NCBI GenBank assembly: GCA_964016885.1
Contig: OZ024759.1
Coordinates: forward strand, 7,927,772-7,991,771
Direction of reading: 5' to 3'
Source of the DNA: Eledone cirrhosa
Lineage: Eukaryota > Mollusca > Cephalopoda > Octopoda > Eledonidae
DNA: 64,000 bases
Positions within the stretch are counted from its first letter, which is position 1, and each line of letters begins with the position of its first letter. The position numbers were made by a program, and so were the translations under genes. Of this stretch, positions 56,235 through 64,000 are shown piece after piece. Below the pieces are notes generated by a model that searched no databases, was not told the origin of the DNA, and saw only the letters and a program-made list of their open reading frames with translations.

Positions 56235-56324
56235 GCAGGGCACTTGGTTACTGTGTATGAAAGAAACGACAGGATAGGGGGACTTCTCAGATATGGTATT
56301 CCATCAATGAAACTTAGTAAAAAG
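56235..56324 (+). CDS. GOGAT: Glutamate synthase exon n
   Basis: Thirty codons, phase 0: [20 protein letters not shown] to KLSKK. GH.VTV(Y)ER.DR.GGLL.YGIP.MKL is the standard continuation of the FAD-binding Rossmann fold. The acceptor is TTTTCTAG and the donor AAG|GTAAGT. Confidence 0.97.
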
Positions 56325-56344
56325 GTAAGTATGGAACCATGGAA

Positions 56345-57060
56345 CTTTACAGTGGTTCTCTTGTTCAGTCTAGATGTTGTGACTGGAGATATATTGTGTC
56401 TGGAGATGTTGCGACTGGATATATTGTGTCTGGAGATGTTGTGACTGGATATATTGTCTGGAGATGTTGTGATTGGATATATTGTGACAGAATATGTTGA
56501 CTGGATATGTTGTGACTGGAGATGTTGTGACTGGAGATATATTGTATCTGGAGATGTTGTGACTGGAGATGTTGTGACTGGAGATATATTGTGACTAGAG
56601 ATGTTGTGACTGGGGATGTTGTGACTGGAGGTGTGATGGGGGATGATGTGACTAGAGGTGCTGTGACTGGATATATTGTGACAGAAGATGTTGACTGGAG
56701 ATATATTGTATCTGGAGATGTTGTGACTGGATATATTGTGGCAGAATATGTTGTGACTGGGGATATATTGTGACTAGAGATGTTGTGACTGGCAGTGGTG
56801 TGACTGGAGATGTAATGACAAGGTGCTGTGACTGGGAATGGTGTGACTAGAGGTGCTGTGACTGGGGATGTTGTGACTGGAGGTGTTGTGACTGGAGATG
56901 TTGTGGCAAGAGGTGTTGTGACTGGGGATGTTGTGACTGGAGCTGTTGCAACTGGAGGTGTTGTGACTAGAGGTGTTGTGACTGGAGCTGTTGCAACTGG
57001 AGGTGTTGTGACTGGAGATGTTGTGACTGGAGGTGTTGTGACTGGAGATAGCTGCTTGGA
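56345..57060. repeat. 15-bp minisatellite (GTTGTGACTGGAGAT)n
   Basis: Imperfect array. Open frames (Thr/Val-rich) on both strands are artefacts. Confidence 0.95.
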
Positions 57061-57173
57061 TGAATGATTGACCAATTGATTGGTTGGTGGAATGATCAAT
57101 ATTTCTTGATGTATAAATTTTCTGTTGGTCAGTAATTATAAGAAGTAAGACATGATGTTGTCATCTGTTGTAG

Positions 57174-57333
57174 GTGGTGCAAAGAAGAGTAGATCTGTTG
57201 ATTGAAGAAGGTGTGGAATTTAAGACAAATACCAACGTAGGTAAAGATGTATCAGCTCTGGAACTCCACCAGAAATATGATGCAATGGTGCTCACTTTGG
57301 GCTCCACGTGGCCCAGAGATCTGCTAATTCCAG
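57174..57333 (+). CDS. GOGAT: Glutamate synthase exon o
   Basis: Fifty-three codons plus one base: VVQRRVDLLIEEGVEFKTNT to RDLLIP. It covers the GltD/DPD-family stretch that contacts FAD (ALGSTWPRDL, here LTLGSTWPRDL). The acceptor is TGTTGTAG and the donor G|GTAAAA (phase 1). Confidence 0.96.
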
Positions 57334-57340
57334 GTAAAAC

Positions 57341-57745
57341 CTCCTCCCTCTCTTGTGGGTTGTTATGTTTGCTGTAATGTTCTTTAATGTTAGGCTGTCT
57401 TGGGGTGTTGTGAGGTAGTCTTGGGGTTGTGAGGTAGTCTTGGGGATGTGAGGCTGTGATGAGCCTGTCTTTGGTGTTGTTAGACAGTCTTAAATGTTGT
57501 GAAGCTGTCTCATGTGTTGCTGGGCTGTCTGATATATTGTGAAGCTGTCATGTGTTGTGAGGCTGTCTTGTATGTTGTGAGGCAATCAAATGTATTGTCA
57601 AGTAGTCACATGTTATCAAGCAGTCATATGTTGTTAGACTGTGGTGTTTGTTGTCAGGTAGACTTCTATGTGTTGTGAGACAGTCCCACATGTTGTTACT
57701 CATCTTTATACCTAACATATGTTTAACATGTGTTCCCTTCTAAAC
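57341..57745. repeat. Degenerate TGTTGTGAGGCTGTC repeats
   Basis: Poorly kept tandem units fill intron 15. Confidence 0.7.
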
Positions 57746-57753
57746 ACTTTCAG

Positions 57754-57923
57754 GCCGTGAACTTGATGGTGTCTACTTCGCCATGTCATTCCTGTCAACT
57801 TGGCAAAAGATTCAAGAAAACAAGACTTGTGATCCAAGTCCCATTTCTGCCAAAGACAGAAATGTTTTGGTAATTGGTGGCGGAGACACTGGGGTGGATT
57901 GTATTGGAACAGCCCTTCGACAG
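57754..57923 (+). CDS. GOGAT: Glutamate synthase exon p (NAD(P)H-binding)
   Basis: Two bases completing Gly, then 56 codons: RELDGVYFAMSFLSTWQK to IGTALRQ. NVLVIGGGDTGVDCIGTALR is the second GxGxxG motif, which binds NAD(P)H. The acceptor is AACACTTTCAG and the donor CAG|GTATTT. The last 36 bases and the donor are repeated downstream; reading on from the donor gives a stop within six codons (VFIAP*). Confidence 0.97.
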
Positions 57924-58405
57924 GTATTTATAGCTCCTTAATCTTCTATTACACCTCCCCTCTCACCTGGGGTGGATTGTATTGGAACAGCCCTTCGACA
58001 GGTATTTATAGCTCCTTAATCTTCTATTACACCTCCCCTCTCACCTGGGGTGGATTGTATTGGAACAGCCCTTCGACAGGTATTTATAGCTCCTTAATCT
58101 TCTATTACACCTCCCCTCTCACCTGGGGTCGATTCTATTGGAACAGCCCTTCGACAGGTATTTATAGCTCCTTAATCTTCTATTACACCTCCCCTCTCAC
58201 CTGGGGTCGATTCTATTGGAACAGTCATTCAACAGGTAGTTATAGCTCCTTAATCTTCTATTACACCTCCCCTCTCACCTGGGATGGATTCTATTGGAAC
58301 AGTCATTCAACAGGTATTTATAGCTCCTTAATCTTCTATTACACCTCCCCTCTCACCTGGGGTCGATTCTATTGGAACAGTCATTCAACAGTATTTAGAA
58401 CTCTT
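57888..58405 (+). repeat. 78-bp minisatellite made of the exon p 3' end and donor
   Basis: Unit: the exon end (GGGGTGGATTGTATTGGAAC, AGCCCTTCGACAG), the donor GTATTT and 36-42 intron bases. Donor positions are 57924, 58002, 58080, 58158, 58236 and 58314; in the seventh the G is lost (CAG|TATTTAG at 58392). Divergence grows with distance from the true exon. The open 169-codon frame is a 26-residue period. Confidence 0.97.
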
Positions 58406-58419
58406 TGACTTTATATTTA

Positions 58420-58860
58420 GCCAAGAAACCTCCTAGATGTAACCTTGTAGGAGCCATTTAAACCTACCTAGGTGTGAGCTATAACAACATAGATATCAGC
58501 CACCGATGGCAACTTCTTTTTCTATCATTTAAGGGTCTCCACCCTATTTTATAAGTTATAGCATCTCTGCACATGAGCACATCATTCTTTATATTAACTT
58601 TATATTCTCAGCACTTTGTAAAAGTCCAAGAAATCGAATACATATACACAATATATTTATGATAGCAACGAGGGCGCTATCATTAAAATATCCAAGAAAC
58701 CTCCTTTAAGATACAACCCTCATAGGAGAGGCCAGCTAAACCACCATAGGTGTGAGCTGTAACAACAACGATAGAATTGGGGGGCCCCAATCATTAAATC
58801 TCCCAAGAAACCTCCTTTAAGATACAACCCTCATAGGTATGAGCTGTATATTTGATTTCT
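58420..58860. repeat. Diverged direct repeats
   Basis: CCAAGAAACCTCCT and AGGTGTGAGCT recur at about 58422, 58690 and 58800. Unclassified. Confidence 0.6.
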
Positions 58861-58887
58861 TTAATTTTTTTCTTCTTTCATATACTA

Positions 58888-59005
58888 AAATGGAGGTGAA
58901 GTAGCTAGAGAATTGGTTGTGAGTTTGATTCTCGGATCGAGTGATGCATTATGTCCTTGAGCAAGACCCTTTATTTCATGTTGCTCTTTCTGGGAAGACA
59001 AATGG
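58888..59005 (+). mobile_element. Long-type SINE 5' half, diverged
   Basis: GGAGGTGAAGTAGCTAGAG, GAGTTTGATTCTCGGATCG and CTTGAGCAAGACCCTTTATT match the SINE head. The 3' half is absent. Confidence 0.65.
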
Positions 59006-59129
59006 AAACATTGTTTCCTTGGTCCTATTTGACTAGTTTCACTCCCCTCGGTAAGTAAATGAGGTCTGGGATCTTATCAATTGATTCGATTCATATACTA
59101 AAGTATGGCTTCCATCTTATCTTTTTTAG

Positions 59130-59297
59130 GGAGCTAAGAGTGTGACAAACTTTGAAATCTTGCCCCCTCCACCACCTTCTCGTGCTGAAGACAATCCTTG
59201 GCCCCTGTGGCCAAAAGTGTTCAGGGTTGATTATGGCCATGCTGAGGTCGCTCACAGGTTTGGCCATGACCCCAGAATATTTAATATCTTGAGTAAG
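59130..59297 (+). CDS. GOGAT: Glutamate synthase exon q
   Basis: Fifty-six codons, phase 0: [18 protein letters not shown] to FNILSK. [17 protein letters not shown](L)WP..FRVDYGH.E is a signature of GltD proteins after the NAD(P)H motif. The acceptor is ATCTTTTTTAG and the donor AAG|GTAAGT. Confidence 0.97.
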
Positions 59298-59324
59298 GTA
59301 AGTAAAGTGACCTTTGACAGATGT

Positions 59325-60475
59325 TGTGGTTGTTGTTGTGGTATTGTTGTGGTGGAAGTGGTGGTGGTGGTGGTATTGTTGTGGTGGTGGTGGTGGTGGT
59401 GGTGTGGTGGTGGTGGTGGTGGTGGTGGTGGTATTGGTGTGGTGGTGGTGGTGGTATTGGTGTGGTGGTGGTGGTGGTATTGTTGTGGTGGAAGTGGTGA
59501 TGGTGGTGGTATTGTTGTGGTGTAAGTGATGTGGTGGAAGTAGTGTGGTGGTGGTGTTGTTGTTGTGGTGGTGGTGTGGTGGTGGTATTGGTGTGGTGGT
59601 GGTGGTGGTGGTATTGTGGTGGAAGTGGTGTGGTGGTGGTGGTATTGTTGTGGTGGTGGTGGTGGTATTGTTGTGGTGTAAGTGGTGTGGTGGTCGTATT
59701 GTTGTTGTTGTGGTGGTGGTGGTGTGGTGGTGGTATTGGTGTGGTGGTGGTGGTGGTGGTGGTATTGTGGTGGAAGTGGTGTGGTGGTGGTGGTATTGTT
59801 GTGGTGGTGGTGGTGGTATTGGTGTGGTGGTGGTGGTGGTATTGTTGTGGTGGAAGTGGTGTGGTGGTGGTGGTGGTGGTATTGTTGTGGTGGTGGTGGT
59901 GTGGTGATGGTGGTGGTAGTGGTATTGTGGTGGAAGTGGTGTGGTGGTGGTGGTGGTATTGGTGTGGTGGTGGTATTGTTGTGGTGGAAGTGGTGTGGTG
60001 GTGGTGGTGGTAGTGATGGTGGTGGTGGTGTGGTGATGGTGGTGGTATTGTTGTGGTGGAAGTGGTGTGGTGGAAGTGGTGTGGTGGTGGTGGTGTGGTG
60101 GAAGTGGTGTGGTGGTGGTGGTGGTATTGTTGTGGTGGAAGTGGTGATGGTGGTGGTATTGTTGTGGTGGTGGTGGTGGTAGTGATGGTGGTGGTGGTGT
60201 GGTGATGGTGGTGGTATTGTTGTGGTGGAAGTGGTGTGGTGGAAGTGGTGTGGTGGTGGTGGTGTGGTGGAAGTGGTGTGGTGGTGGTGGTGGTGGTGGT
60301 GGTGTGGTGGAAGTGGTGTGGTGGTGGTGGTGGTATTGTTGTGGTGGAAGTGGTGTGGTGGTGGTGGTGGTGTGGTGGAAGTGGTGTGGTGGTGGTGGTG
60401 GTGTGGTGGAAGTGGTGTGGTGGTGGTGGTGGTGTGGTGGAAGTGGTGTGGTGGTGGTGGTGGTGGTGGTCAGAG
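59325..60475 (+). repeat. (GGT)n-rich array, 1.15 kb
   Basis: GGTGGTGGTATTGTTGTGGT and GGAAGTGGTGT mixtures fill most of intron 17 with G on the transcript strand. Val/Gly/Trp-rich frames are artefacts. Confidence 0.97.
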
Positions 60476-60664
60476 CAGTTCTGCTGGACTGTCTGTGTGT
60501 GTGTAGTGATATGTGTGTATCTGTATGTATATGATGTTAATGATAATGGTAGTGGTGATAATGATGATGATGATAAGACGGTGACAATGACGATGATGAC
60601 GATGATGATGATTTATCTATTTAATTATATATTTATTTATTTATTCAAATATTATTTTCTGCAG

Positions 60665-60767
60665 GAATTTTTAAGTAACGACCAAGGAAATGTTTGTGGT
60701 GTCCGAACAGTCCATGTGGAGTGGAAGAAAGACAACAATGGAAGGTTCCAGATGTCTGAGTTACCAG
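60665..60767 (+). CDS. GOGAT: Glutamate synthase exon r (last in window)
   Basis: Thirty-four codons plus one base: EFLSNDQGNVCGVRTVHVEW to QMSELP. It matches the GltD region before the final FAD-contact segment. The acceptor is ATTTTCTGCAG and the donor G|GTAACC (phase 1). The C-terminal part (LAMGFLGPE- and GDCRRGQSLV-type motifs in the family) was not found before 64000 and must lie in a later exon. Confidence 0.94.
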
Positions 60768-61110
60768 GTAACCCTATATATAGGGGTTTTATAAGGGTTT
60801 AATTATGTAAGAGGGGTGCAATACAGTTTCTTCTTCTTCAACCACTTATTTCTGAGAGGGTCATGGTGACCTTCTCTGCCACACTGTCTTGGTTCATATC
60901 ACTGCGGTAGGGAGGGTGGAGGTTGCTGGTATCTACATGTTTGATAATTTACCAGAAGACGAGACAGAGTGATGGTTGTAAACACATAGTCCCTCCCTTG
61001 TGAAGAATACACCTTACAACGTATCCTAATAGTTAGCAATCCTATAGTCAGGGTTAGGTGAACTTGATGACAACCTTGAGGAAGAGACTGTGTAAGTTGA
61101 AGGACCCCAC
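60768..61110. other. Intron, nothing recognised
   Basis: No exon or clear repeat. (TTC)n and CTCTGCCACACTGTCTTGG occur near 60830-60890. Confidence 0.4.
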
Positions 61111-61118
61111 AGCCAGTA

Positions 61119-61972
61119 ACACATTTAGAAGCATGTTATTTGATGCTTTTGACAGTAAGGAAGAGCAAAAAGAGACATACAATATAGAAGAACAGTGGGA
61201 ATTCCTGAAAGATAACCTACTGAAGGTGACAAAATGAAATTTGTGGCTGGAGCAGACCTATAGGCAGGAAGAGAGTAACTTGGTGGTGGAACAGTAAGGT
61301 GGAGGAGTCAATCAAGGCCAAAAAGCAGGCTTGGAAGGTATGGCAGGATGGGGGAAGTAGAGAGCACTATCAAGTGGCCAGGAGATAAGCTAGGGGACAA
61401 GTGTACTTTGCAAAAAGGGAAGCAGAGGAAAGAAAGTTCAAGCATGTTCTAACACGTGAGGTGTTCAGGATTGCTAGACAATATGTCAAGGAAAACCGTG
61501 ATATTGTCTGGGAGAAGTGTGTCCATAATGATAACGGTGTACTTGCCCTCACTGATACTGATAAGATAGCCTGGAAGTGTCACTACGAGAGACTATTAAA
61601 TGAGGAGAATAAATGGGAAAAAGATAGTCTGCCCCAAATCGATCCAATAGAAGGACCAGCAGTGCAAGTTAAAGGTAGTATAATAAGTAAGGCAATCAAA
61701 GATATGAAGACAGGCAAGGCACCTGGGCCTTCGGAGATAGTTGCTGAGATGTTGAAGGCATCTGGAATTGTGGGACATACTATGGTCACCCGTATAGTTA
61801 ACCAAGTAATACAGAATGGGGTCATAACAAAAGACTGGCGTAGCAGCATCATCATTAACTGCTACAAGGGTAAATGAGATGCTCTAGATAGGGGAAACTA
61901 TAGAGGCATTAAGTTAGTTGACCAGGTCATGAAGGTCACAGAAAGAGTTATCGCACAGCTGATTAGGGACCA
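61119..61972 (+). mobile_element. LINE fragment (N-terminal side to early RT)
   Basis: AKREAEERKFKHVLTREVF, RIARQYVKENRDIVWEKC, CHYERLLNEENKWEKDSLP, GPSEIVAEMLK, DWRSSIIINCYKGK, TGA at 61876, then RTEID-type remnants to AQLIRDQ. It covers the region upstream of that in 48621-50878 and breaks before the RT palm. Truncated on both sides. Confidence 0.85.
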
Positions 61973-62084
61973 AGCTGTATTTTTTTCTTTATATGCTGAT
62001 ATTTTCATTAAAAAATATATAAATGAGCCAACAATGAAATAAGATTACAAAACATTAAGCTATATAAATATTTATACATATATT

Positions 62085-62121
62085 TTTATATATATACACA
62101 CACACACACACACTCATATAT

Positions 62122-62154
<33 letters not shown>

Positions 62155-62222
62155 CACACACACACACATATATGTATTTATATGCACACACACACATATA
62201 TATTTATACACACACACACCAT
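62085..62222. repeat. (CA)n / (TA)n microsatellite
   Basis: Simple sequence adjoining a LINE tail. Confidence 0.9.
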
Positions 62223-64000
62223 CATCATCATTTTATGTCCACTTTTCCCTGCTTGCAAGGGTGGGGCGGGTCCTATTCAGCACAGCATCTCTCCATTCAT
62301 TACAGTCCTTTGTCATCTCCTCTGTGAACTTCAGCAATCTGAGGTCTGCTCCCACCACCTCCGCCCATGTTTCTCGTGGTCTACCTCTTCTGCGTCTTCC
62401 TTCCACTGGGATTTCTTGGCACTTCTTTACCCAATGGTCATCCTCCATGCGCATCACATGTCCATACCATCTCAGTCTTCCCTCCCGCACACCACAACTT
62501 ATCCCTCTTATACACAGATTCTCTCTCAACACATCCATTGGAGCATGCTTGCCTCATTTCTCTCCAGCCATCGCATATCTTCTGCAGTTGCTGCCCATGT
62601 CTCACTACCATGCAGCATTGCGCTCCTCACACAGGCATCGTATAACCGACCTTTCATTCGTAGGGAGAAACCCTTCGTTGTAAATAGAGGAAGCAGCTCC
62701 CTAAACTTTTTCCAACCCATCCCTATTCTAGATACTATGGCCTCGGAACACCCCCCTCCCATGCTAATTTGATCACCTAGGTATCAGAAGCTATCAACCA
62801 CTTCTATAGATCCTACCTGCATTTGAAAAATGTGTCTATCACTGCGACTTCTACTGTCAAATTTCCCTGTACATCTGCATACATATTTCTCCCTACCTGT
62901 TAGTTTGTCTGCTATCCCACTACATCTCTTGTGTACCCAGGATCTGCATTGTGTACATTTTATAGAGTTTATGCCAACTCCTTTTCTACATATCGAACAT
63001 GGCCATTTCCCTTACAGAATCAGAGTTTTGTCCTCTTTCCTACTTATCAACACTTTAGTCATAGCTAGGTTCACTCTCAGTCCTCTGTTTCCATAGCCAG
63101 AATTTATTCTCTAGCTCCTCTATAATCAATAGAGGAACTAGAGAATAAATTCCTATAAGTACCAGATTGTCAGCATAGAGAAGTTCCCATGGAGAGCCAG
63201 TCTTAAACTCCTCTGATATGGCTTGAAGAACTATAATGAACTAGAGTAGGCTGAGGACCGAACCCTGATGTGCTCCTACTTGTATCTGGAATTCATCACT
63301 AAACTCCATTCCTACTGTCACTTTACTGACAGCACTCCTGAACATAGCTTGCACTGTCCTCACAAGCCATTCCTCAACACCTAGCTTCCTTAGGGACCAC
63401 CAGATGACAGATCGGGGTACCCTATCAAAGGCCTTCTCTAGGTCAACAAAGGCTAAGTATAGTGGCTTGTTCTTCTCTAAGAACCTCTCTTGTAGTTGTC
63501 TCACCAAGAAGAGGGCATCTGTTGTACTTTTCCCAGGCACAAAACCAAACTGCATCTCATCTAGTTTGACCCTTTCTTTAATTAGTTGCGCTAGCATTCT
63601 TTCTGTCACTTTCATAACCTGATCCATCAGCTTTATGCCCCTATAATTGCTTCTCTCCAGTGCATCCCCTTTACCTTTGTAGCAATTTATGAGAATACTG
63701 CTGCACCAGTCTTTGGGTATGACACCGCCATATATAGCCTGATTGATAATGCATGCAACCAGTTTAGTGCCTATGTCCCTTGATGCCTTCAGCATCTCAG
63801 CAACTATCCCCGATGGTCCAGCGGCCTTACCACTTTTCATTTCCTTAATTGCCTCTTGTACCCTATATTCGTCAATCTCAATAGCTGGTCCCTCTGTCTG
63901 ATCTACTGAGGGTAATTTCTCTCTCTCCCATTCGTTCTCCACATTCATCAGTCTCTCATAATGACATTTCCAGGCCTCCTTTTTCTGACCATTCGTGACA
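62223..64000 (-). mobile_element. PHD-finger LINE, runs off the window
   Basis: Minus strand. Tail (GAT)n at 62223, shared GCAGGGAAAAGTGGACATAA, then LRWYGHVMRMEDD, GWKKFRELLPL and a PHD-like finger region (62840-63000, decayed). An insert or inversion at 63101-63152 precedes an RT frame (63241-63948): GPSGIVAEMLK, DWCSSILINCYKGKG, QFGFVPGKSTTDALF, LAFVDLEKAFDRVPR, HQGSVLS. Frameshifts lie near 62535 and 63240. It continues past 64000. Confidence 0.9.

Noticed and set aside
59142..60802. Many Val/Gly/Trp-rich frames
   Set aside because: GGT trinucleotide array in intron 17; the ends are exons q and r.

Overview
The window looks like a piece of a coleoid cephalopod genome, most likely an octopus. 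It lies inside one large gene on the + strand. Eighteen exons, all bounded by GT-AG introns, encode part of a fused glutamate synthase (NAD(P)H-GOGAT). The exons run from the 3Fe-4S/FMN end of the synthase domain, through the GXGXG beta-helix, a Ser/Thr/Ala-rich linker and the Fe-S N-terminus of the beta part, into the FAD and NAD(P)H Rossmann domains. The gene is cut at both ends: the amidotransferase, central and most FMN-domain exons lie upstream, and the last C-terminal exon(s) lie downstream. About 2.86 kb is coding; almost all the rest is intron.

Layout: exons a-e lie at 1.27-6.15 kb and exons f-h at 14.9-17.9 kb after an 8.75-kb intron. Exon i (31.1 kb) and exon j (42.1 kb) follow introns of 13.2 and 11.0 kb. 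Exons k-l lie at 43.5-44.7 kb, then comes a 9.9-kb intron, and exons m-r lie at 54.6-60.8 kb. From 60.8 kb to the end there is only intron and retrotransposon sequence.

The introns are stacked with mobile DNA: (1) two kinds of tRNA-derived SINE plus a repeat built of about 48-bp modules; (2) 5'-truncated LINEs, many with an embedded PHD-like finger, whose 3' ends are shared with the SINEs; (3) a different LINE with three C-terminal C2H2 fingers; (4) a TTAA-flanked piggyBac-type repeat family with internal minisatellites, plus a decayed piggyBac transposase piece; (5) Penelope-like element (PLE) pieces with GIY-YIG domains, one between long inverted repeats; (6) a non-autonomous Helitron and a pogo/Tigger-like MITE. 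Very long micro- and minisatellites produce open frames in several directions (His-, Ser-, Val-, Tyr-rich); these are not genes.

The most interesting signals are these. A set of hammerhead-ribozyme-like motifs (CTGATGA, stem II, GAAA, minimal stem III, cleavage site, stem I) recurs in several introns and fits PLE or retrozyme-type elements. Two minisatellites are built from the gene's own 5' splice sites, after exon c (45-bp unit, 12 copies) and after exon p (78-bp unit, 7 copies). Several near-perfect long palindromes are also present. All calls come from reading the sequence; no database search was run.
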